A DNA stretch of 16,666 nucleotides, from assembly GCA_902489145.1 (NCBI GenBank), contig CABTYV010000031.1:1-16666 (forward strand), written 5' to 3'. This DNA comes from an uncultured Tissierellia bacterium. GTDB taxonomy: Bacteria > Bacillota > Clostridia > Tissierellales > Peptoniphilaceae. The notes beneath the pieces were generated by a model. The model was not told the DNA's origin, ran no database searches, and worked only from the letters and a program-made list of their open reading frames with translations. The translations under genes were made by a program, and so were the position numbers. Of the stretch, positions 1 through 5,932 are shown in pieces. The first letter of the stretch is position 1; every line of letters begins with the position of its first letter.

Positions 1-46
1 AAGGTCTGCAACACCTCTACCCCCGGTTCGAATCCGGGCTTCGCCT
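1..46 (+). tRNA. tRNA-Cys (GCA), 3' part only
   Basis: This is the 3' part of a tRNA cut by the window edge. The anticodon loop at 6-12 reads CTGCAAC, giving anticodon GCA (cysteine), with U33 before it and A37 after it. The anticodon stem pairs 2-5 with 13-16. The T arm is complete: CCCGG 22-26, TTCGAAT loop 27-33, CCGGG 34-38. The acceptor 3' strand is 39-45 and the discriminator U is at 46. The next bases are TTT rather than CCA, so the CCA end must be added after transcription. The D arm and the acceptor 5' strand lie upstream of the window. Confidence 0.93.
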
Positions 47-51
47 TTTGG

Positions 52-79
52 AAGTCGTGTCTTAGGATACGGCTTTTTT
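52..79 (+). terminator. intrinsic terminator of the tRNA unit
   Basis: A 10-bp stem (52-61 with 66-75, including two G-U pairs) is closed by the tetraloop TTAG and followed by a run of T (74-79). It starts six bases after the tRNA, so it ends the upstream tRNA transcript and separates it from hisS. Confidence 0.85.
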
Positions 80-125
80 CTTTATTTGGCGGCTTACTGT
101 TAAAAAGCAACGCTTCTGAGAAGGT

Positions 126-164
126 CAGGGCGTAGGAGCATTCTTTCCTCCGGGGAAGGCCCTG
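126..164. repeat. inverted repeat upstream of the hisS promoter
   Basis: CAGGGC at 126-131 is the exact reverse complement of GCCCTG at 159-164. Inside it, GGAG 135-138 pairs with CTCC 148-151. The element lies between the tRNA terminator and the hisS -10 box, and its right arm covers the place where a -35 box would sit. It is therefore probably outside the hisS mRNA and could be an operator-like site, but no regulator is evident and chance is possible. Apart from this element I see nothing in 81-180. Confidence 0.3.
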
Positions 165-181
165 TCCCAAGGTCTTAAATT

Positions 182-190
182 TGTTATAAT
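182..190 (+). promoter_or_regulatory. extended -10 promoter for the hisS operon
   Basis: TGTTATAAT is a perfect TATAAT -10 box (185-190) preceded by the extended TGn element (182-184). The -35 region at 17-bp spacing (162-167, CTGTCC) matches consensus poorly, which is usual for extended -10 promoters. Transcription should start near 197, giving a short leader of about 34 nt with no room for a T-box riboswitch before hisS. Confidence 0.75.
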
Positions 191-230
191 AGGGAGCAGG
201 TTGACTAGTTTTAAAGAGTAGGAGTGTGAT

Positions 231-1595
231 ATGGAATTGATACAGCCCAGCATTCTTTCCGGTTTTATGGAATTAAGCCCGGAGGATCAGGTGCTTTTTA
301 ATCAGATGAAAGCGATCGTTGAGAAGCATTTCCAGGCATACGGCTTCTGGCCGCTCGATACACCGGCGATAGAAAAAACAGAGGTCTTGTTCTCCAAGGG
401 TGGGGGTGAGACAGCCAAGCAGGTCTACCGGATTGAGCGGTCGGATCATTCCGCTGATCAGGCCCTCCGCTTCGACCTTACGGTCCCGCTCGCGCGCTAT
501 GTGGCCCAGCACAGCCAGGAGCTGTCTTTTCCCTTCCGCCGCTATCAGATTGCCAAGGTCTGGCGGGGAGAGCGGAGTCAAAAGGGCCGCTATCGGGAGT
601 TCTATCAGGCCGATATTGATATTATCGGTCGGGATCAGTTAGCCCTACTCAATGATGCGGAGATTCCCTCGGTCATTGATCACATTTTCCAGGATTTGGG
701 CCTGGAGGGACTGGTTTTTCATATCAATCACCGTGCCCTGCTCAATGGTTTTTTTCAGATGATCGGGGTGAAGGACCTGGAGGAAACCCTGCGTGCCATC
801 GATAAATTATCAAAAATAGGTGAAGCGGGCGTGGGGGACATCCTTCGGGAGACCGGCTTATCGGAGGAAGGCATCACCCGCATTTTCGATTTTATCGCAT
901 CCTGCCCAAGCAACGAGGAAACACTAAATAAGCTTCATCGCTTGGAAGCAGAAAAGGAAACAAACGAAGCCTACCGGCAGGGGCTGAGCGATTTGACCCG
1001 GGTCTATGAAGCCATGCAGCAATTCGGCATTGATCCAGAAAGGATCCGGATTGACCTGTCGATCACGCGCGGTTTGGATTATTATACAGGTATGGTTTAT
1101 GAAACCTTTATACAAGGCCATGAGTCCATCGGATCGGTCTGTTCGGGCGGGCGCTATGATGATCTGGCGTCCAACTTTAGCAAGGAAAAATTTCCCGGGA
1201 TTGGGATTTCGATCGGTCTGACGCGTCTTTTTTACCAGCTTCAGGCAGCAGACCTGATCAGCTGGGGGCAGGGGGATTATTTGAAAGCCCTGGTGATCCC
1301 TATGAGCGAGGAGGAGGAGCCGGTCGCTATCAAGGTGGTCAATCAGCTACGAAAGGTGGGACTTTCCAGCCAGCTTTACAGCGAAAGCGGGAAAATGAAA
1401 AAGAAATTTTCCTATGCGGACCGGATCCAGGCGGCTTTTGTGGTGATTATTGGCGGCGAGGAGCGAGCAGCAGGCTTGGTTTCATTGAAGAATCTAAAAA
1501 CGGGTGACCAGGAGCGCCTGTCATTGGACGAGGCGATCGAACGGATCAGACAAGCTTCATCAAAAGAAGAGCTCATCGAAAAACAAGCAGAGTAA
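231..1595 (+). CDS. hisS: histidyl-tRNA synthetase (HisRS)
   Basis: This is a class II synthetase that charges tRNA-His with histidine in the cytoplasm. All core elements are visible: class II motif 2 around residues 102-133 with the Arg-rich segment GERSQKGRYREFYQAD, the histidine signature RGLDYYTG at 280-287, and motif 3 GIGISIGLTRL near 323-333. A C-terminal anticodon-binding domain follows from about residue 345. The signature and motif 3 favour a catalytic HisRS over the HisZ regulatory paralogue. The 454 residues fit HisRS (about 420-460). The start is ATG 231, 6 nt after AGGAG (220-224). It is the first gene of the unit, and its stop codon lies inside the thrS SD, which suggests translational coupling. 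The wording of motif 2 is closer to the eukaryote-like HisRS group than to the E. coli type; that is a judgement from memory. Confidence 0.93.
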   Translation: MELIQPSILSGFMELSPEDQVLFNQMKAIVEKHFQAYGFWPLDTPAIEKTEVLFSKGGGETAKQVYRIERSDHSADQALRFDLTVPLARYVAQHSQELSFPFRRYQIAKVWRGERSQKGRYREFYQADIDIIGRDQLALLNDAEIPSVIDHIFQDLGLEGLVFHINHRALLNGFFQMIGVKDLEETLRAIDKLSKIGEAGVGDILRETGLSEEGITRIFDFIASCPSNEETLNKLHRLEAEKETNEAYRQGLSDLTRVYEAMQQFGIDPERIRIDLSITRGLDYYTGMVYETFIQGHESIGSVCSGGRYDDLASNFSKEKFPGIGISIGLTRLFYQLQAADLISWGQGDYLKALVIPMSEEEEPVAIKVVNQLRKVGLSSQLYSESGKMKKKFSYADRIQAAFVVIIGGEERAAGLVSLKNLKTGDQERLSLDEAIERIRQASSKEELIEKQAE

Positions 1596-1605
1596 GGAGT
1601 GCATC

Positions 1606-3513
1606 ATGAATGTAGTAACCAAGGATGGAAAAAATCTTACGCTAGGTGCGGGGGCCAATCTCTATGAGGCGGCCGAGGCAATTTCAGAAGCGTTCGCGCG
1701 AAAGGCGCTGGCGGGACGAATCAACGGGCAATTAGCCGATTTACGAACGGAGCTCCACGAGGGAGACCGGATTGAAATTGCGGATTTCGATGAGGAAGAC
1801 GGGAAGAAGGCTTTTCACCATACCACGGCTCATATTTTAGCCCAGGCCGTGCAGCGGCTCTATCCTCAGGCCCAGTTTGCGATCGGGCCGGCGATTGAAA
1901 ACGGCTTTTATTATGACATTGATTTTGGGGAAGAGGAAATTGGCGAAGAGGATCTGCCCCGGATTGAAAAGGAAATGGCCAAGGTGGTCCAGGAAAAGCT
2001 GGACATCGAGCGTTTTACGATGGAGCGCTCGGAGGCAATGGCCTATTGGCAGGAGCAAAATCAGCCCTACAAATTGGAGCTGGTGAAGGATCTGCCCGAA
2101 GATGCGGTCGTTTCTTTTTACCGCCAGGGGGATTTTACGGATCTCTGCGCGGGTCCTCACTTGTTCAATACGGGTTCCGTGAAAGCCCTGAAATTAACCT
2201 CCCTAGCAGGTGCCTATTGGAGGGGGGATGAGCACAACAAGATGCTGACCCGAATTTATGGCGTCTCCTTCCCCAAGAAAAAGCTGCTGGATGAGTATCT
2301 GACTCGGCTGGAGGAAGCCAAAAAACGGGATCACCGGAAAATCGGCAAAGAAATGGAGCTTTTTGCTCTGATGGAGGAAGGCCCAGGCTTTCCCTTCTTC
2401 CTGCCCAATGGGATGGCGATTAAAAATGCCCTGATTACGTATTGGCGTGAAATGCATAAAAAGGCCGGCTATTTGGAAATTGCGACGCCGCAAATCCTCA
2501 ACCGCAAGCTGTGGGAGACCTCTGGCCACTGGGACCACTACCGGGAAAACATGTATACGACGAAGATTGATGGGGAAGATTATGCCATTAAGCCCATGAA
2601 TTGTCCGGGCGCGATGCTGGTCTACCAGTCAAAGCCTCGCTCCTATAAGGACTTGCCCTTGCGCCTGGCGGAGCTGGGCAATGTCCATCGCCATGAGCTC
2701 TCCGGCGCTCTGCACGGGCTTTTCCGGGTGCGCAATTTCACCCAGGATGATGCGCATATCTTCCTGGCCCTGGACATGATTGAAGCGGAGGTTCGATCAA
2801 TCATCGAGTTAATTGATGGCTTCTATCAGAAGATGGGCTTCCGCTATCATATTGAGCTATCTACGCGGCCGGAGGATTCAATGGGGACTGATGAAGAGTG
2901 GGAGGAGGCGACCAAAGCCCTCCAGCAGGCCTTGGAGCATATTGGAATGCCTTATACGGTCAATGAAGGGGATGGCGCCTTCTATGGGCCGAAAATTGAT
3001 TTCCACCTGGAGGATACCCTGGGCAGAACCTGGCAGTGCGGAACCATCCAGCTGGATTTCCAGCTGCCGCAGCGTTTCCATGCCGAATATGTGGGCGCAG
3101 ACGGGGAAAAGCACCAGCCCGTTTTGATCCATCGGGTGGTCTTCGGCTCCGTAGAGCGCTTTATCGGCATTCTCATTGAGCAGTTCGCCGGGAATTTCCC
3201 CCTCTGGCTGGCCCCAGTTCAGGTGGCGCTGATTCCGGTTCATAACGAAGCGCATGGGACCTATGCCCAAAAGATGAAGGAGGAGCTGGAAGCCATCGGA
3301 GCTCGTGTTCAAGTGGATCTTCGAGAGGAGACCCTCGGCAAGAAGATTCGCGATGCCCAGACAGCGAAAACCAGCTTACAGATTGTGGTGGGGGATCAGG
3401 AGCTGCAAAACGGGACCGTTTCCCTTCGAAAGCATGGGGAGAAGGACAGCAAGACCCTATCCTTTGAAGCCTTCAAGGACTGGCTGAAGGAGCAGATTAC
3501 CCAGCGAATCTAA
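1606..3513 (+). CDS. thrS: threonyl-tRNA synthetase (ThrRS), with editing domain
   Basis: It charges tRNA-Thr and hydrolyses mischarged Ser-tRNA-Thr. Domain order: an N-terminal TGS-like domain (about 1-60); an editing domain with HxxxH (H72, H76) plus C181 and H185; the class II core (about 240-530) with zinc ligands C333 (in NCPGA), H384 (DDAH) and H509 (LIHR); and an anticodon-binding domain to the C-terminus. All editing and zinc residues are present. The start is ATG 1606, 6 nt after AAGGAG (1594-1599), giving 635 residues, close to the usual 640. The frame is open upstream into hisS from GTG 1504, but that extension has no SD and reads as hisS out of frame. The gene sits 10 nt after hisS in one operon. 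No T-box or separate promoter is visible. Confidence 0.96.
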   Translation: MNVVTKDGKNLTLGAGANLYEAAEAISEAFARKALAGRINGQLADLRTELHEGDRIEIADFDEEDGKKAFHHTTAHILAQAVQRLYPQAQFAIGPAIENGFYYDIDFGEEEIGEEDLPRIEKEMAKVVQEKLDIERFTMERSEAMAYWQEQNQPYKLELVKDLPEDAVVSFYRQGDFTDLCAGPHLFNTGSVKALKLTSLAGAYWRGDEHNKMLTRIYGVSFPKKKLLDEYLTRLEEAKKRDHRKIGKEMELFALMEEGPGFPFFLPNGMAIKNALITYWREMHKKAGYLEIATPQILNRKLWETSGHWDHYRENMYTTKIDGEDYAIKPMNCPGAMLVYQSKPRSYKDLPLRLAELGNVHRHELSGALHGLFRVRNFTQDDAHIFLALDMIEAEVRSIIELIDGFYQKMGFRYHIELSTRPEDSMGTDEEWEEATKALQQALEHIGMPYTVNEGDGAFYGPKIDFHLEDTLGRTWQCGTIQLDFQLPQRFHAEYVGADGEKHQPVLIHRVVFGSVERFIGILIEQFAGNFPLWLAPVQVALIPVHNEAHGTYAQKMKEELEAIGARVQVDLREETLGKKIRDAQTAKTSLQIVVGDQELQNGTVSLRKHGEKDSKTLSFEAFKDWLKEQITQRI

Positions 3514-3534
3514 GACCTTGAAGGGGCGTGTACG

Positions 3535-4554
3535 ATGAAGATTTTACTCTATGCCAGGGACTACGAAACGGTCAAGCAATCCGGGGTGGGCAAGGCGATC
3601 GATCATCAGAAAAAGGCCCTGAGCCGGGTCGGCTGCGATTTTACCACCGACGAGGCGGAGGACTTCGACCTGGTTCATATCAATACGGTTTTTCCTGACT
3701 CTGTGCGATTTGCCCGAAAAGCCCACCGGATGGGCAAAAAAGTGGTCTACCATGCCCACTCCACCAAGGAGGATTTTAAAAACTCCTTTATTTTCAGCAA
3801 TCAGCTGGCCCCGCTATTTAAACGGTGGCTGATCCATTGTTATAAGCAGGGTGATGTGGTTCTAACCCCTACGACCTATTCCAGGGGGATCCTATCGACC
3901 TACGGATTGGACCGCCCCATTAAAGTGGTCTCCAACGGGATTGATCTTTCCTTTTGGCGGGCAAGAGGGGGAGAGCGGAGCGCATTTTACAAGCGCTATG
4001 CGCTTGATCCCAGCAAAAAGTCGATCCTATCCGTGGGCCTGCCGATCAAGCGTAAGGGCATGGATGATTTCATCGCGCTGGCTCAAAGGATGCCCCAGTA
4101 CGAATTTGTCTGGTTTGGCAAGCTGGATCGCGCCCTGATGAGCCCGGAAATCAAGCGGATGCTGGAAGAGAAGACGCCAAACCTTCATTGTCCAGGGTAT
4201 ATTTCAAGTGACCTCCTTCGGGAAGCCTACTGTGGAGCCGACCTTTATACCTTTTTAACCAGAGAAGAGACGGAAGGGATCGTCCTTTTGGAGGCCCTGG
4301 CTTGCAGAAGTCCGATTTTAGTGCGGGATATTCCTATTTTTGAGGAGGACTATCAAGCAGGGGTCCAGCTTTACAAGGGGCGTAGTGTGGACGACTTTGA
4401 AGAAAAAATCAAAGCGATCCTGGAGGGGCGAGCGCCAAGCTTGACAGAAGCAGGTTACCAGGTAGCGGCGTCCAAGTCGATCGAAGAGACGGGTCACAGG
4501 CTGGTTCAAATTTATGAGGCCCTATTGAAAAAAAACGAATCAGGAAGGTCCTAA
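3535..4554 (+). CDS. GT4 glycosyltransferase, CpoA/IagA-like glycolipid type
   Basis: This is a 339-residue GT-B fold glycosyltransferase of family GT4. The C-terminal donor-binding half carries the retaining-GT4 EX7E motif E245-E253 (ETEGIVLLE). The N-terminal half has SGVGKAIDHQKKAL (about 16-29), DLVHINT, HAHSTKEDFKNSFIFSNQL (about 74-92) and SNGIDLSFW. From memory these resemble the CpoA/IagA enzymes that add the second sugar to monoglucosyl-diacylglycerol, so I infer a membrane glycolipid role on the inner face of the membrane. Donor and acceptor are not proven. No first-step glucosyltransferase is in the window. It follows thrS by 21 nt with SD AAGGGG (3521-3526) and is the last gene before a strong terminator. 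There is no signal peptide or transmembrane helix. A role in another glycan pathway is possible. Confidence 0.72.
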   Translation: MKILLYARDYETVKQSGVGKAIDHQKKALSRVGCDFTTDEAEDFDLVHINTVFPDSVRFARKAHRMGKKVVYHAHSTKEDFKNSFIFSNQLAPLFKRWLIHCYKQGDVVLTPTTYSRGILSTYGLDRPIKVVSNGIDLSFWRARGGERSAFYKRYALDPSKKSILSVGLPIKRKGMDDFIALAQRMPQYEFVWFGKLDRALMSPEIKRMLEEKTPNLHCPGYISSDLLREAYCGADLYTFLTREETEGIVLLEALACRSPILVRDIPIFEEDYQAGVQLYKGRSVDDFEEKIKAILEGRAPSLTEAGYQVAASKSIEETGHRLVQIYEALLKKNESGRS

Positions 4555-4590
4555 AAAAGAAGTCCCGGCGTTCGGCCGGGACTTCTTTTT
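4554..4590. terminator. bidirectional terminator between convergent operons
   Basis: A perfect 11-bp GC-rich stem (GAAGTCCCGGC 4559-4569 with 4575-4585) surrounds a 5-nt loop. It is preceded by five A (4554-4558) and followed by five T (4586-4590). It therefore works in both directions: for hisS-thrS-glycosyltransferase on the plus strand and for infC-rpmI-rplT on the minus strand. Confidence 0.93.
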
Positions 4591-4609
4591 GATCGATTGA
4601 GATGAACCT

Positions 4610-4954
4610 TTATTTTACTTGATCCACCAAGGCCTTGAAATCGTCCGGTTGATGGATGGCCATTTCAGAGAGCACCTTGCGGTTGATCTGAATGTTGTTC
4701 TTTTTCAGCCCGCTCATAAAGCGTGAATAGTTGATCCCATTGCTGCGGCAAGCGGCATTGATACGGGCAATCCAGAGCTGACGGAACTGACGCTTGCGCT
4801 GCTTGCGGCCCACATAGGAATACTGCATGGACTTGATGACGGCCTGCTTGGCCGTGCGGAACAAGCTGTGTTTGGAACCGAAATACCCCTTTGCCTGACG
4901 CAGGATATTTTTATGATTTTTCTTGGCGTTGACGCCACCTTTTACTCTAGCCAT
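4610..4954 (-). CDS. rplT: 50S ribosomal protein L20
   Basis: L20 binds 23S rRNA early in large-subunit assembly, and in Bacillota it represses its own operon. The very basic 114-residue protein begins MARVKGGVNAKKNHK and contains GYFGSKHSLFRTAKQAV, QYSYVGRKQRKRQFRQLWI and NAACRSNGINYSRFM, all characteristic of L20. It is slightly shorter than the usual 117-119. The start is ATG at 4954, 5 nt after GGAGGT (4965-4960). It is the last gene of infC-rpmI-rplT, 14 nt after rpmI, and the shared terminator lies 20 nt past its stop. L20 is the likely effector of the leader attenuator upstream of infC. Confidence 0.97.
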   Translation of the reverse strand: MARVKGGVNAKKNHKNILRQAKGYFGSKHSLFRTAKQAVIKSMQYSYVGRKQRKRQFRQLWIARINAACRSNGINYSRFMSGLKKNNIQINRKVLSEMAIHQPDDFKALVDQVK

Positions 4955-4968
4955 TTCCTACCTCCATC

Positions 4969-5178
4969 CTAACGGGGCAACATATTGTCGATACGCTTCA
5001 TATCGGACTTTGAAACCAGTTTGCCCTTGCGCAGCTTCCGAATCGTCTTTTGGGGGAAGTGCGCCGTGATATGATTCATGCCGGACGACCAACGTTTGAG
5101 ATTGCCGGAACCGGTTCTCTTAAAACGCTTGGCGCTGGCTCTGTGGGTCTTGAATTTGATCTTTTTTGCTTTTGCCAT
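4969..5178 (-). CDS. rpmI: 50S ribosomal protein L35
   Basis: This small, strongly basic protein (69 residues from the chosen start) has the L35 signature: KTHRASAKRFKRTGSG near the N-terminus and HFPQKTIRKLRKGKLV in the C-terminal half. Two consecutive ATG codons are present at 5181 and 5178. The SD AAGGAG (5190-5185) is only 3 nt from the first but 6 nt from the second, matching hisS and thrS, so 5178 is preferred. The SD overlaps the infC stop codon (5191-5189), so translation of the two genes is probably coupled. The gene ends in TAG. Confidence 0.95.
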   Translation of the reverse strand: MAKAKKIKFKTHRASAKRFKRTGSGNLKRWSSGMNHITAHFPQKTIRKLRKGKLVSKSDMKRIDNMLPR

Positions 5179-5184
5179 CATTCA

Positions 5185-5190
5185 CTCCTT
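5185..5190 (-). promoter_or_regulatory. rpmI SD deciding between two ATGs
   Basis: AAGGAG on the minus strand overlaps the infC TAA. Its 6-nt spacing to the second ATG (5178), against 3 nt to the first (5181), selects the shorter L35. Confidence 0.7.
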
Positions 5191-5707
5191 ACTTATTTTC
5201 TGTGTTAGGCTCCAGGAACATCACCATGTTGCGGCCTTCCATGACCGGCTTTTTCTCGACCACGCCGCTCTCACCGATGAGGCTTACGAGTTGATCCAGG
5301 ACCTCGTTGCCCTGATCCTTATGGCCTAGCTCGCGACCACGGAAACGAACGCTCACCTTAACGGCATTGCCCTCCTCCAAAAAAATCCGGACCTTGTTGG
5401 CCTTGGTTTCCAGGTCATGATCATCAATCCGAGGGGAGAGACGCATCTCTTTTGTTTCCTTGGTTTTTTGATTTTTCTTTTGTTCTTTGGCTTTTTTGAT
5501 CGTTTCGTAACGGTACTTGCCATAGTCCATGAGCTTCGCAACCGGTGGTTTCGCAGAAGGCGACAGGAGGACCAGGTCCAAATGGGCTTCCTCTGCCCGC
5601 CGATTGGCTTCCTCTATCGGAATGATCCCCACCTGGTCCCCCTCGTCATTGATCAGGCGAACCTCGCTGGCGCGGATCTGCTCATTGATGATTAATTCCT
5701 TAATAAT
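5189..5707 (-). CDS. infC: translation initiation factor IF-3, AUU start
   Basis: IF-3 keeps 30S and 50S subunits apart and checks start codon and initiator tRNA. The protein shows the IF-3 N-domain (IINEQIRASEVRLI, GDQVGI), the hinge segment KPPVAKLMDYGKYRYE, and the C-domain (KEMRLSPRIDDHDLETK, VSVRFRGRELGHK, GRNMVMFL). There is no ATG, GTG or well-placed TTG start. The only SD, AGGAGG (5717-5712), is followed after 4 nt by ATT (5707) and after 7 nt by a second ATT (5704). The first gives MIKELIINEQIR, the same register as Bacillus-type IF-3, so I chose it; the second remains possible. TTG 5722 would put the SD inside the gene. With the first ATT the product is 172 residues. AUU starts in infC are known from other bacteria and support IF-3 autoregulation. 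Confidence 0.95.
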   Translation of the reverse strand: MIKELIINEQIRASEVRLINDEGDQVGIIPIEEANRRAEEAHLDLVLLSPSAKPPVAKLMDYGKYRYETIKKAKEQKKNQKTKETKEMRLSPRIDDHDLETKANKVRIFLEEGNAVKVSVRFRGRELGHKDQGNEVLDQLVSLIGESGVVEKKPVMEGRNMVMFLEPNTENK

Positions 5708-5711
5708 GCAA

Positions 5712-5717
5712 CCTCCT
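5712..5717 (-). promoter_or_regulatory. infC SD before AUU start
   Basis: This perfect AGGAGG lies on the minus strand. It begins 6 nt after the T-run of the leader terminator, so the transcript must read through the attenuator before this site is made. It is followed by TTGC and two tandem ATT codons. Confidence 0.85.
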
Positions 5718-5723
5718 AGCAAT

Positions 5724-5750
5724 AAAAAATAGCGGACAAAAGTCCACTAT
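5724..5750 (-). terminator. leader attenuator terminator before infC
   Basis: On the minus strand, ATAGTGGAC (5750-5742) pairs with GTCCGCTAT (5737-5729) through nine pairs including one G-U. The loop is TTTT and the stem is followed by a further run of five T (5728-5724). It lies inside the infC leader, just before the SD, so it is a conditional terminator rather than the end of a unit. Confidence 0.85.
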
Positions 5751-5825
5751 CCGTTTTACCAGATCAAGAATAACCGAACAACGAGTACGTCGTCGGTGAG
5801 AGTGGACCTCTGCTTCAACAGTGTC

Positions 5826-5854
5826 ATTATAGAGGGACGAGCGATTTCTGTCAA
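5826..5854 (-). promoter_or_regulatory. sigma-A promoter of infC-rpmI-rplT
   Basis: On the minus strand a perfect TTGACA -35 (5854-5849) and a perfect TATAAT -10 (5831-5826) are separated by 17 bp. A-rich tracts just upstream (5883-5866 region, read on the minus strand) could act as an UP element. Transcription should start near 5819. This is the strongest promoter in the window, as expected for a ribosomal protein operon under leader control. Confidence 0.93.
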
Positions 5855-5881
5855 GAAGACGGGCCTTTTTCGGCCATTTTT

Positions 5882-5911
5882 TTGAGCATTGAATGAGAAT
5901 TATATTATAAT
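5882..5911 (+). promoter_or_regulatory. promoter of the trkH-trkA operon
   Basis: TTGAGC (5882-5887) and a perfect TATAAT (5906-5911) are separated by 18 bp on the plus strand. Transcription should begin about 5918, leaving a leader of about 15 nt before ATG 5933. It diverges from the infC promoter, with about 27 bp between the two -35 boxes. Confidence 0.75.
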
Positions 5912-5932
5912 GGGGCAAGATTGGAGTGGAAA

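Larger units (their letters stand above)
5708..5819 (-). promoter_or_regulatory. infC leader with attenuator (L20-leader-like)
   Basis: This is the untranslated leader of infC-rpmI-rplT, about 112 nt on the minus strand. Segment GTCCACT (5807-5801) is exactly complementary to AGTGGAC (5748-5742), the 5' arm of the terminator, so the two pairings exclude each other. Between them is a 10-bp hairpin: ACCGACGACG (5797-5788), loop TACT, CGTTG (5783-5779), one bulged T, TCGGT (5777-5773). In Bacillus, L20 represses this operon by premature termination in the leader. The same position, operon and architecture make this its likely counterpart. That L20 is the ligand here is inference. Confidence 0.75.

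Noticed and set aside
1504..1605. Upstream extension of thrS from GTG 1504
   Set aside because: It lies out of frame inside hisS, has no SD and shows no ThrRS homology. ATG 1606 has a perfect SD at 6 nt and gives the family length.
2878..3312. 144-codon minus-strand open frame inside thrS
   Set aside because: It is antisense to the ThrRS catalytic core with no initiation signals or domain content.
5862..5883. GGCC-TTTTTC-GGCC followed by a T run, resembling a terminator before trkH
   Set aside because: The stem is only 4 bp and lies between two divergent promoters with no transcript to end. The A/T tracts fit better as upstream promoter sequence for infC.
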